A DNA stretch of 38,601 nt from Candidatus Thorarchaeota archaeon (GTDB lineage Archaea; Asgardarchaeota; Thorarchaeia; Thorarchaeales; Thorarchaeaceae), in assembly GCA_004524565.1 (NCBI GenBank), contig SDNZ01000009.1, positions 1-38,601 on the forward strand, in the 5' to 3' direction. The notes beneath the pieces were generated by a model. The model was given only the letters and a program-made list of their open reading frames with translations. It was not told the DNA's origin and did no database searches. A program made the translations under genes and the position numbers. Of the stretch, positions 1-7,017 are shown piece by piece. The stretch's first letter is position 1; each line of letters starts with the position of its first letter.

Positions 1-344
1 GCATCCTCAGTTTCTTTGATCCATTTTGGGAGTTCAATCCATGTACTCTTTCTTGTTGTGTCAAAGACTAGAAGCGCACCTTTGGAACCTCTATAATAAC
101 TACCTCGAATGAAATCGAATCGTTGCTGTCCCGCAAGATCCCAGACCAGAAGTTTCACTACAACGTTACGACCATTTGCAGCATCAACACTGACTGTCTT
201 TACAGCAAATTGGGACCCAATAGTTACAATATACTCCTCTGAGAATTTATGAGTGAGAAAACGGTTTACAAGTGCGGTCTTGCCAGATCCTCCGGCACCG
301 ATCATAACGACCTTACGCATGTAATCGAATCCACCACTACTCAA
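1..344 (-). CDS. Ras/Rab-like small GTPase (C-terminus cut by window edge)
   Basis: Only the first 114 residues are inside the window. They show the G1/P-loop GAGGSGKT (residues 16-23), a switch I threonine (Thr41), and the G3 motif WDLAGQ (68-73) with the Gln that serves catalysis in Ras-type enzymes. The order and spacing are those of Rab/Ras GTPases. The G4 and G5 base-recognition motifs would lie past the left edge. A TTG start at 344 is chosen because GAGGTGA precedes it by about 5 bases; an in-frame ATG at 320 would leave the P-loop very close to the N-terminus. Eukaryote-like small GTPases are a hallmark of Asgard archaea. The function is presumably signalling or membrane association, but the partner is unknown. 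It is divergent from the ribbon-helix-helix gene at 602 and probably shares its promoter region. Confidence 0.93.
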   Translation of the reverse strand, partial: MSSGGFDYMRKVVMIGAGGSGKTALVNRFLTHKFSEEYIVTIGSQFAVKTVSVDAANGRNVVVKLLVWDLAGQQRFDFIRGSYYRGSKGALLVFDTTRKSTWIELPKWIKETED

Positions 345-538
345 ATTTTCACCTCACTAGGAGTCGAGACTTCCGCAATAACACCATAGGGGAGGGTCAC
401 GGAGCTATCACTACATGAATCCACCCATCGGCGTCCATCTTCGAACTTGAATTGTCTATATTTAGCCGTTTCTGGGTTTAATGCCTCTTGATTCTTTTCA
501 AAATCTACGTGATTGAAGGGTAGTTGGCGCGGAGACTT
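341..538 (-). other. 65-codon open frame overlapping the GTPase start, no standard start codon
   Basis: Directly upstream of the GTPase the same strand stays open for 65 codons. It ends in TGA (343-341), which overlaps the GTPase TTG start by two bases, as in translationally coupled genes. The composition looks protein-like (for example KYRQFKFEDGRRWVDS). The only ATG, GTG or TTG in frame is GTG at 424, which would give 27 residues. It lies where the leader of a transcript from the TATA box at 551-562 would be. It could be a small coupled gene with an unusual start, a decayed gene, or chance. Confidence 0.25.
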
Positions 539-550
539 TCAATGGTGGTA

Positions 551-573
551 TCACTTTATATCGAAAAATTTCG
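551..573. promoter_or_regulatory. Divergent TATA box with adjacent inverted repeat
   Basis: The bases tttatat at 554-560 form a near-symmetric TATA element readable on both strands. It is placed to start transcripts leftward near 530-535 (GTPase) and rightward near 582-588 (ribbon-helix-helix gene, ATG 602). Immediately right of it is the inverted repeat CGAAA-aa-TTTCG (562-573), the size of site ribbon-helix-helix dimers bind. Autoregulation and control of the GTPase are inferences. Confidence 0.4.
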
Positions 574-601
574 GGTCATCAATTGTTGTGAGGATAAGGA
601 C

Positions 602-781
602 ATGAAGCTAGTGACCGTAAAAATGAGTGATATTTACGTAAATGGCCTCGACAAGCTTGTAGAGATTGGAATGTATCCATCAAGGAGTGAAGCAATACGA
701 GTCGCAATTAGAGACCTATTACGCAGAGAACTCTGGCCAGAAAATGGTAGTCCGATCCTAAAGAATCCAGAATCTGAGTGA
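602..781 (+). CDS. Ribbon-helix-helix (CopG/NikR-type) transcription regulator
   Basis: This 59-residue protein has the archaeal ribbon-helix-helix pattern. A short beta strand (KLVTVKMSDIYVNGLD) is followed by two helices containing YPSRSEAIRVAIRDLL, the classic sequence of this fold. Such proteins bind DNA as dimers through the paired N-terminal strands. The frame is open upstream to a TTG at 524, but ATG 602 is preferred because GAGG lies 9 bases upstream and because the longer version would run through the TATA box at 551-562. It is divergent from the small GTPase gene, so it may regulate that gene and itself. There is no metal-binding domain like that of NikR. Confidence 0.85.
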   Translation: MKLVTVKMSDIYVNGLDKLVEIGMYPSRSEAIRVAIRDLLRRELWPENGSPILKNPESE

Positions 782-873
782 TTTAAACGCCTTATTTTAT
801 GACCCAAAACCCTTTAGTGCTTATGAGTTGCCTCAGAAACAATTAGCACGAAGTCCTTAGGAGGATTACAGTT

Positions 874-1386
874 TTGAACATTAGAGTGTTCTTCAAAAGT
901 ATAAAATTCGCGTTCCGCGCCAAGAAACGAGTAATTCCATTCATGATGGTTTATGCAATTTTGTTCATCGTAGTATCTGATGGGCTACTAACAGCTGATT
1001 GGCTCTGGTACATCTTGATGGCTTTGATTGCATCGATGTTCTATGCTATCATCATTTCACAGAATAGACGCAGAGATATGTCTGTCTTCAAATGTATTGG
1101 ATGGTCAAACAGCGATGTTATGTTACTAGTAATTGGAGAAGTTCTTCTTGTAACAATCGCATCATTTCTAGTAATGCTTCAGATAAGCTTCGAGATCATG
1201 GGAATCATTGCATACTTTGAAGGTGCGGGTGGCCTATTCGATCCAGTATATGACTTCATTGTCATTCCAGCAGGTTCACTATTTACAACGTTCTTCTTTG
1301 TACTGGGGATGCAGATACCAGGATTGTTCATAGCTCAGAGAAGAGCAATGTCAGTTCCGCCAATGAAGGCACTAAGGGAGGAGTGA
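874..1386 (+). CDS. Compact FtsX-type ABC permease subunit (single 4-TM unit)
   Basis: A 170-residue membrane protein with four hydrophobic segments (about 20-38, 44-62, 83-107, 130-152). Two FtsX/MacB permease hallmarks are visible: the stretch after the second segment, RRRDMSVFKCIGWSNSDV, matches the usual 'RRRExGxLKAxGxxxxxI' coupling helix, and the C-terminal MSVPPMKALREE matches the usual 'xxPxxALR' end. There is no extracellular domain and no second FtsX unit, so it is about half the usual size and presumably works as a dimer or oligomer. TTG 874 has AGGAGGA about 8 bases upstream. It is followed after 4 bases by its ATPase. The substrate is unknown; FtsX/LolCDE-class transporters usually move lipids or peptides or transmit mechanical signals rather than import solutes. 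Confidence 0.82.
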   Translation: MNIRVFFKSIKFAFRAKKRVIPFMMVYAILFIVVSDGLLTADWLWYILMALIASMFYAIIISQNRRRDMSVFKCIGWSNSDVMLLVIGEVLLVTIASFLVMLQISFEIMGIIAYFEGAGGLFDPVYDFIVIPAGSLFTTFFFVLGMQIPGLFIAQRRAMSVPPMKALREE

Positions 1387-1390
1387 TAAT

Positions 1391-2068
1391 ATGGCACAAC
1401 CAATCATTCAACTTCAAGAAGTTAACAAGGAATTTGGTAAAGGTAAGAACACAGTTGCAGCTCTCAAAGATGTTAATCTTGAGATTAATACTGGAGAGTT
1501 TGTAGCGATTGTTGGCCCCAGTGGCTGCGGCAAAAGCACACTGCTACATGTCATGGCGGGACTGGAACAACCTACTGCAGGTAGAATTCTTCTTGATGGG
1601 GTCGATGTGACACTCATCAGCGAGAGAGATCTCCCCAAGGTAAGAATGCAGAAGGTTGGATTCGTATTCCAAGCATTCCTTCTCATTGAAGACCTGACTG
1701 CTTTTGAGAATGTTCAATCAGTTCTGTGGCCAAGCGTCGATTATACGAAAGAGAAGCAGGAGGAGAAAGCCCTCGAAGTTCTCAGAGAAGTCGATATGCT
1801 TGAACGTCGAGACCACTTTCCACGGCAGATGTCTGGTGGAGAGCAACAACGTATCGCTATCGCCAGAGCTCTTGTGAACAGCCCACCAATCCTGTTTTGT
1901 GATGAGCCAACCGGTAACTTGGATTCCAAGACCGGTGATAATATCATGAAGATCATAGCTGAACTCAATAGAGAGAAGAAAATGACTGTGGTCTTGGTTA
2001 CTCACAATGAGGATCTTGTGAAATATGCTAAGAGGACACTCCGAATGAAAGATGGAGTCATCAGGTAG
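1391..2068 (+). CDS. ABC transporter ATP-binding protein, LolD/MacB/FtsE class
   Basis: A 225-residue ATPase with every catalytic motif: Walker [10 protein letters not shown] (42-50), Q-loop Gln94, signature MSGGEQQ (147-153), Walker B ILFCDEP (167-173) followed by TGNLD, and the switch histidine in VTHNED. The TGNLDS form and the short length are typical of LolD/MacB/FtsE ATPases that pair with FtsX-fold permeases, which fits the permease just upstream. Its Shine-Dalgarno GGAGG lies inside the end of the permease gene. The helical-repeat gene follows after 2 bases, giving a tight three-gene operon. Confidence 0.95.
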   Translation: MAQPIIQLQEVNKEFGKGKNTVAALKDVNLEINTGEFVAIVGPSGCGKSTLLHVMAGLEQPTAGRILLDGVDVTLISERDLPKVRMQKVGFVFQAFLLIEDLTAFENVQSVLWPSVDYTKEKQEEKALEVLREVDMLERRDHFPRQMSGGEQQRIAIARALVNSPPILFCDEPTGNLDSKTGDNIMKIIAELNREKKMTVVLVTHNEDLVKYAKRTLRMKDGVIR

Positions 2069-2070
2069 TT

Positions 2071-2913
2071 GTGAGTGACATGCAGCCGATGGATTGCGAG
2101 AAGCATGAAAAGGCGGCAGAAAGACTCGCAAAAGATGGAGGAAACCTAGAAGCTATGAAGCTGTTCCAACAAGCAGCTGAATGTTGGACTAAATGGGAAT
2201 CCTTCTCCAGAGCAGCTCAAGCATATGAACGAGCATATGAGCATGGAATGCTGGCTTGCCAATATGCTGAAGCTGCTCTCATGATGACCGCAGCTGGTGC
2301 GTCTTGGATAAAACATGGAGAACATGAAAAGTTCGAGATAGATTGTCAGATTGCAGCAGAGGCATATGTTTCTGCGGCAGGTGCAGAAAAAGATCCACTC
2401 CTTTTGTTAGATGGAGCCTATTGTGCAATAACGGGCGGTGACATTGACATGGCACGGTCTCTATTACATGCAGTTATCGAAACTACGAAAGGAGAGGCAA
2501 CAGGTTTGATTGATCTTGCTTTGATGCTCACAGAGTATCGTTTTGGTGATGCTGACAAAATGATCGAATCAATTCTTGCTGATGAACTTGATAGTGAACA
2601 CCTGGGTAAAATAAAACGTGCTTTCGAATTAGTACTTGCAGGATTCATACGAACATCACTTGAATCAGAAGCAGCTGTAACACTAGCTAGTCTAGAAGAG
2701 AGCACGGGGCTTGAAAGAAAGAGATTGAAACGAACGATTATTGTGGCAATTGAAAAGGGGTATATACCAGCATATTATGATGAAGAAACAGACGAACTTG
2801 TGATTGATAGCGATAGATTCGATGTAGAAGCATTAGAAGCACGAAAAGGACCTATTCTAAGCCGAGATCTTGATGACCCAGGGGCATGGGACATGGATCT
2901 CGGAGATAATTGA
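2071..2913 (+). CDS. TPR/SNAP-like alpha-solenoid protein with C-terminal winged-helix-like end
   Basis: A 280-residue soluble, almost all-helical protein. The N-terminal half shows Ala-rich helical repeats of the TPR/SNAP type, such as [20 protein letters not shown] followed by [12 protein letters not shown]. The last third (about 195-255) reads like a PCI-type winged helix: [19 protein letters not shown], then [17 protein letters not shown] as the wing. There is no signal peptide or membrane segment. The GTG start follows the ATPase stop by 2 bases, with ATG 2080 as an alternative, so it is co-transcribed with the FtsX-ABC pair. A cytosolic adaptor or regulator of that transporter is an inference. 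The C-terminal tail is acidic. Confidence 0.7.
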   Translation: MSDMQPMDCEKHEKAAERLAKDGGNLEAMKLFQQAAECWTKWESFSRAAQAYERAYEHGMLACQYAEAALMMTAAGASWIKHGEHEKFEIDCQIAAEAYVSAAGAEKDPLLLLDGAYCAITGGDIDMARSLLHAVIETTKGEATGLIDLALMLTEYRFGDADKMIESILADELDSEHLGKIKRAFELVLAGFIRTSLESEAAVTLASLEESTGLERKRLKRTIIVAIEKGYIPAYYDEETDELVIDSDRFDVEALEARKGPILSRDLDDPGAWDMDLGDN

Positions 2914-2940
2914 TGCAAAAAGGAAGTGCATCTCCTAGAA

Positions 2941-2950
2941 AACGTTTTAT
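2941..2950 (+). promoter_or_regulatory. Candidate box A promoter for the CxxC protein gene
   Basis: AACGTTTTAT lies about 60 bases before the ATG at 3011, in the gap after the solenoid gene. The same AACGTTTTA core precedes S26e at 8129. Placement fits a transcription start near 2970, just before the G/C tract. Confidence 0.35.
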
Positions 2951-2972
2951 TGACCATTGCAGACAGTCACAC

Positions 2973-2990
2973 CTGCCCCGCCCCGCCCGC
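2973..2990. other. CCCCG-repeat tract (G-rich on the minus strand)
   Basis: The leader region holds GCCCCGCCCCGCCCGC in an otherwise AT-leaning sequence. The minus strand has three successive runs of three or four G, a possible G-quadruplex or simple-sequence slip site between the predicted transcription start and the start codon. Confidence 0.5.
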
Positions 2991-3010
2991 AATACGTTAT
3001 GGTGAATCTT

Positions 3011-3226
3011 ATGTCAGAAGGGCTGAAATGGTTCCAATGTCCAGTGTGCAAGGAGTCGATACATTGGAAACTACCAGAGGATGATTTGAAGAAAGTCAAG
3101 AGATTTCCAGCCCCAATTGTGATTCAACACAAAGATCACTACCTGATTTGTTATTTAGATAGTCATCATCAACTTGCTGATACTGAAATTGCTGCTTCAT
3201 TTGTTGAAGGAAAATCCAAGGATTGA
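3011..3226 (+). CDS. Small conserved-looking protein with one CxxC pair
   Basis: This 71-residue protein starts at ATG 3011 with GGTGA 5 bases upstream; the frame stays open further upstream through the G/C-rich tract, which I do not regard as coding. It has one CPVC pair near residue 9 and then a beta-rich segment, FPAPIVIQHKDHYLICYLDS. A lone CxxC could form half of a zinc site in a dimer. I do not recognise the family. It stands as its own transcription unit after the ABC operon and converges on the next gene. Its location near the GTPase and solenoid genes is the only functional hint. Confidence 0.65.
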   Translation: MSEGLKWFQCPVCKESIHWKLPEDDLKKVKRFPAPIVIQHKDHYLICYLDSHHQLADTEIAASFVEGKSKD

Positions 3227-3241
3227 TACAACACACGCTGT

Positions 3242-3796
3242 CTATTTTATCCCATTATCCATTGCCCACTCTAGTACTCTAGAAGCCTGAGCACTTGCCA
3301 TTCCCCAAGATTTGAGATTCAGAATAAGATTGCGTATACCAGTAATCCAATCTTCGAGTAAATCTTTGATTCTGAGTTTGATTGAGTTGTCTTCAGAATC
3401 CTGATAAACTGGTAATATCTTGTCAACCAGACTTTGAGAGAGAACCAATATTGTTTCGAGTCTGGCAATCCACTCTTCTCGTGGTAGGCCGGATAGTGTC
3501 TGTGCTACAGCCAGATGGTAATCATATTGAGCTGTGTAGTATCGCAAACGCCAAGAGAGAAATTCGATGAAAACTGTCTTGTGTGCAGTCGAAGGTGCAG
3601 TCTTGATTAATAGATTTAGGAAGCGTTGGGTCATTTCATCAGCGGATTGGCTTGCATCATAATAGAGTGCCATTGCCTTCTGGTACTCCTCTCCAACAAG
3701 AAGCTCATTAGCACTGCTAACAGCACTCTTGAACCTAGAGAGTAATGCGCGAGTAGAATCGCCTTCGACTTCTTCCAAACCAGTCTTCACCTCCAT
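3242..3796 (-). CDS. All-helical protein of unknown function (MIT/TPR-like N-terminus)
   Basis: A 184-residue (or 178-residue) protein predicted almost entirely helical, without membrane segments or cysteines. Residues about 20-55 (AVSSANELLVGEEYQKAMAL, then YYDASQSADEM) resemble a helical hairpin of the MIT or TPR kind; this is a visual resemblance, not an assignment. The first codons ATGGAGGTGAAG themselves contain a strong Shine-Dalgarno (GGAGGTGA) correctly spaced for a TTG at 3778, so translation may really begin there. It lies downstream of UPF0282 on the same strand with a 151-base gap that may hold its own promoter. Confidence 0.6.
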   Translation of the reverse strand: MEVKTGLEEVEGDSTRALLSRFKSAVSSANELLVGEEYQKAMALYYDASQSADEMTQRFLNLLIKTAPSTAHKTVFIEFLSWRLRYYTAQYDYHLAVAQTLSGLPREEWIARLETILVLSQSLVDKILPVYQDSEDNSIKLRIKDLLEDWITGIRNLILNLKSWGMASAQASRVLEWAMDNGIK

Positions 3797-3947
3797 AGCA
3801 GTTTACATAGAGTATATCGTTGACCAGCTAAACGAAGTTGGATTGTTTGATAATCCTACCTGTCACCTAGTCTATACTCTTGTCTCACTATCAAGAATCC
3901 ACTGAATTTTGTTTGAATATGATGTTATGTGGTCTCTATTGAACACC

Positions 3948-4922
3948 TCAGAGAGGTGGTGTATTTTGAATCTTGTATTCTTCAGATGCATGTGTCCAAC
4001 TCAGAAACTCTTCACTTGGAGGACTGTCTTGATAGAGTTGCTTTCTTTGTAATTCAAGACGTTGCTCTTCTTTTCCAGCTAATTCAGCAAAAGATAACAA
4101 TCTACCCCCTACTTCTTCACTTCGTTTATGTAAAGGAAGAGACCACGACTCCCAATCACCGCCTCGCATATTATGATGATCAACCACCAAGGTTGGGATA
4201 GCAACTGCAAGAAGTGATAGAGAATAGAAAGCAAGATGTGCGTTGCCAGTACTAAATTGATTGAGGTACAATGGAGGTCCTCCCAGAATCGCTAAATGTG
4301 GTGCAATGTCAAGAATATATGAAAGGGTATCCTTCGAAGTAGGACCTTGAATATCTGGAGCAAAGAGGAATCGAGAACCAGAATATTCAATCGTTGTGGC
4401 CAGAATAAATCCTAATGGACTATCATGAGAGCCATGAGGAAGAGGATGAGAATAGGTGATAGTTGTGTTTCCAATATGGTAACTTCTTCTATCTGCCCAC
4501 TGAATTTCTCTAATTACGGGTTGTACATCTTTCAGAAAATAATATCCTCGTCGTCTCTGTGAGGCATTGATATTCTCACGATTATCTTTCGCATAAACGG
4601 TTTTATCAGTAAACATCTCTTTCCTTTCATCTCTAGTGGACAAGTTGTAAAGGCAATTCTCAAATCCAGGGCGAATGTGGTCATAGTGATAGTGTGAGAT
4701 TGAAAGAATTGATGCTTCTCTTGCATAGGCGTGGATTTCAACCAAGGCGTTTCTGAGCGCTTGATACTCTAAAGGATGAGGTTCAAGAGCATACCTCTTA
4801 GCCAATGCTGCAGAAGGATCGAGTAGAATTGAAACATCAGGTGTTCGTACCATTGTACATAGAGATCTCACTCCGAGGCTCTCAGCTGCTATTGGAATTA
4901 TCTCAATATCATCAAGATGCAT
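3948..4922 (-). CDS. UPF0282-type metallo-beta-lactamase-fold hydrolase
   Basis: A 324-residue protein with the metallo-beta-lactamase zinc motif HxHxDH (HYHYDH, about residues 98-103), later candidate metal ligands in HPLPHGSH, in the Asp of FAPDIQGP and in VVDHHNMRG, and the overall layout of the archaeal UPF0282 family (about 300 residues). The chemistry of this family is unknown. Its start overlaps the end of the Nudix gene by 11 bases, so the two are translationally coupled. The last 35 residues are hydrophilic and helical and may be an added tail. Confidence 0.85.
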   Translation of the reverse strand: MHLDDIEIIPIAAESLGVRSLCTMVRTPDVSILLDPSAALAKRYALEPHPLEYQALRNALVEIHAYAREASILSISHYHYDHIRPGFENCLYNLSTRDERKEMFTDKTVYAKDNRENINASQRRRGYYFLKDVQPVIREIQWADRRSYHIGNTTITYSHPLPHGSHDSPLGFILATTIEYSGSRFLFAPDIQGPTSKDTLSYILDIAPHLAILGGPPLYLNQFSTGNAHLAFYSLSLLAVAIPTLVVDHHNMRGGDWESWSLPLHKRSEEVGGRLLSFAELAGKEEQRLELQRKQLYQDSPPSEEFLSWTHASEEYKIQNTPPL

Positions 4923-5412
4923 TATTTGGCTCCCTATAGTATACTAGATGATATCCCTTATCATCTTGTAGAAGTTCTACTTCGTGAACTGAAGGTTTCT
5001 CAATGACCTTCAAGAATCGATGAAACATCTCATAGTCAGAAGGGAGGATTTGATCTTTTGTTTTTTCAATATCATCCAATGTGAATAGAGCCAGATTACC
5101 TTCACGATGATTTTGAGTGAAACTGGATATGGATGCATGACCCACAAAAATCAGAAACTGAGATTTAAGATATCCATCTGAATCAACAAGCCGCTCTGAA
5201 ACGAGACCTCTGTAATCATAACCCTCAACATTCTCTGCACCGGTTTCTTCCATCACCTCACGTACAGCTGCTGAGCAAATATGTTCACCAACATTGACTT
5301 TTCCTCCGACTAAGCTCCAGAGACCTTCGTAGGGAGGATTCTTTCGTTGGATGAACAAGTAGCGGTTCTGACATTCTAGAATGGTAATGACTATTGGCAC
5401 GATCTTTGACAT
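4912..5412 (-). CDS. Nudix (MutT-type) hydrolase
   Basis: A 166-residue protein with an intact Nudix box Gx5Ex7REVxEExGA (GKVNVGE, then REVMEETGA), which binds the divalent metals for cleaving nucleoside-diphosphate-linked substrates. IFVQRKNPPYEG-type residues before the box and WSLVGGK are typical of MutT-like enzymes. ATG 5412 is preferred over the GTG at 5421 because AGGTG sits 6 bases upstream of it. It heads a two-gene overlap with the UPF0282 hydrolase. The substrate cannot be read from the sequence; nucleotide-pool or cofactor clean-up is likely. Confidence 0.9.
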   Translation of the reverse strand: MSKIVPIVITILECQNRYLFIQRKNPPYEGLWSLVGGKVNVGEHICSAAVREVMEETGAENVEGYDYRGLVSERLVDSDGYLKSQFLIFVGHASISSFTQNHREGNLALFTLDDIEKTKDQILPSDYEMFHRFLKVIEKPSVHEVELLQDDKGYHLVYYREPNNAS

Positions 5413-5474
5413 TGGAAACACCTGCTAGATCGATGATTCTCTTCATGATTATTGTATGCTTTAAACCCTAAGGC

Positions 5475-5503
5475 AACTCCTAAGGCCAACATTCTTAGGA
5501 GTT
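5475..5503. repeat. Perfect 10-bp inverted repeat between Nudix and CCA genes
   Basis: AACTCCTAAG (5475-5484) and CTTAGGAGTT (5494-5503) are exact reverse complements around a 9-base spacer. They sit in the divergent intergenic region, next to a direct repeat of CCTAAGGC. It could be an operator or a leader hairpin; the right arm also contains an AGGAG that could serve as a Shine-Dalgarno. Confidence 0.55.
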
Positions 5504-5530
5504 ACAGTAGATGAAAACTTGTGAATTGGA

Positions 5531-7003
5531 TTGTCAGACCTATTACCTGATTCGATCAGAGATAAAGTACTAGCAGAAATCACTCCGAGTCAGGATGAAA
5601 TTGACCTCCAATCAAAAATCATCGACCAACTTATTGACGCATTACATAAGAAGGCAGAAGAAACGCATTTTCGATATTCGTTCATAACACCAGAAGGCTC
5701 AACAGGAAAGAAACAAACTCAGCTGAAGGGTGCAGCAGATATCGACCTATTCGTTGCACTAAATCCTGAAGATTACGCAGAAGTATTCGTAGAAACTCAA
5801 TCTGTAAATCGCCAAGCAATAGATGATATCATGAGTGATCTTGTTACCAAATGGTTTGAACCAGCTGTAAATGATCTCAAAGTCACAAATGTACAGAAGG
5901 CATTCTCTCAACATCCCTTTCTATCGTTGAAAATTGAAGGGATAGATGTGGACATTCTCGGGTGTTTCGATATAGATGCTAAAACTCTGGCAGAAAAAGG
6001 ACCAATTACAGCAGTGGACCGAACCGTACATCATACTTCTTACGTCGCAGATCGAATGACACAGAGAAAAAGAGAAGATGCAAGGATTCTGAAATCTTTC
6101 GTTCGCGCGTGTCATGCCTATGGAGACACCTGCGCAGTAGGTAGAATGGGGCTCACCGGTGTAACATTGGAGATTATAGTTTTGAAAAATCCAAATCTGG
6201 AATCATCATTCAATGCGCTTCGTAATTTAGATACCAAACCAGTTGATCCACAATCACGAACGCTCAAAGAATTGAAGACGATTCCAGCATTTCGAGATGA
6301 TCACATATTCTTGATAGACCCGACAGATCAAAGTAGAAACATGGCTTCAAGTTTTAGTCCAAGATCCTATGCGTGGGTGCAGTACAACATTGATAGACTG
6401 AAGGAGAATCTGGTAACTAATGATACTATGACTATCTTGACATCATTGATAGAATCACCAATTCCAAGCAGGGACTTGCCTACATGGATCGCGAAACATT
6501 GTAATGTTAAAGAATTCAAATCCGATGGTACAGTGCATTATACGATTCTTCGTGATAAACTGCATAGACTTGCCAGAAAGGCAATCTCAGAGATGAGTGA
6601 AGAAAGAACAGGAGAATCTCGTTTTGGAGAGATACTGTCGGAAGTATATTTTGAAAATACTAGATTTGCGCTTGGCATGATCGTAGAATCACCATTTGCT
6701 TCCACAACATTTGACAGGAAAGGACCTCCAATAGCACTAACGGAAGCAGCAACAAAATTCAGGGAAGCTCATGGAAATGCTGTCTTCGAATCAGACGGAT
6801 TTCTATACATTAGAGAGAAACGAGAATGGACAGAGTCCTCAAAATTATTCGAGAATATTCTGTGCAATAACCTCATCGAGGGACTAGAGATTCAGAATGA
6901 GAAAACCCTACTAAGTAATCAAGTTTTACATGTTCTTTATGATTGTGTTCTTCCACTGGAACCCGAGTTTAAGGAACGAATGACAAGAGTTAAGGAGTTA
7001 TAG
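5531..7003 (+). CDS. cca: CCA-adding enzyme (tRNA nucleotidyltransferase, archaeal class I)
   Basis: The enzyme adds or repairs the 3' CCA of tRNAs from CTP and ATP without a nucleic-acid template. The nucleotidyltransferase site is clear: GS (56-57), then a linker and KGAADIDLFV with catalytic Asp70 and Asp72; the third carboxylate is probably in IDVDILGCFD (around 155). The central ..RILKSFVRACHAYG.. and GLTGVTLEIIV segments match the archaeal family. Its 490 residues are somewhat longer than the usual 440-460. The TTG start has no strong Shine-Dalgarno and translation may be leaderless. The amidohydrolase gene follows after 14 bases. Confidence 0.93.
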   Translation: MSDLLPDSIRDKVLAEITPSQDEIDLQSKIIDQLIDALHKKAEETHFRYSFITPEGSTGKKQTQLKGAADIDLFVALNPEDYAEVFVETQSVNRQAIDDIMSDLVTKWFEPAVNDLKVTNVQKAFSQHPFLSLKIEGIDVDILGCFDIDAKTLAEKGPITAVDRTVHHTSYVADRMTQRKREDARILKSFVRACHAYGDTCAVGRMGLTGVTLEIIVLKNPNLESSFNALRNLDTKPVDPQSRTLKELKTIPAFRDDHIFLIDPTDQSRNMASSFSPRSYAWVQYNIDRLKENLVTNDTMTILTSLIESPIPSRDLPTWIAKHCNVKEFKSDGTVHYTILRDKLHRLARKAISEMSEERTGESRFGEILSEVYFENTRFALGMIVESPFASTTFDRKGPPIALTEAATKFREAHGNAVFESDGFLYIREKREWTESSKLFENILCNNLIEGLEIQNEKTLLSNQVLHVLYDCVLPLEPEFKERMTRVKEL

Positions 7004-7017
7004 AAGAACCCCTCAAT

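Noticed and set aside
524-601. 26-codon N-terminal extension of the ribbon-helix-helix protein
   Set aside because: It would cross the divergent TATA box and lacks a Shine-Dalgarno; ATG 602 has both signals and the family's usual N-terminus.
3929-4201. 90-codon rightward frame
   Set aside because: It lies antisense to the UPF0282 hydrolase, which has clear catalytic motifs.
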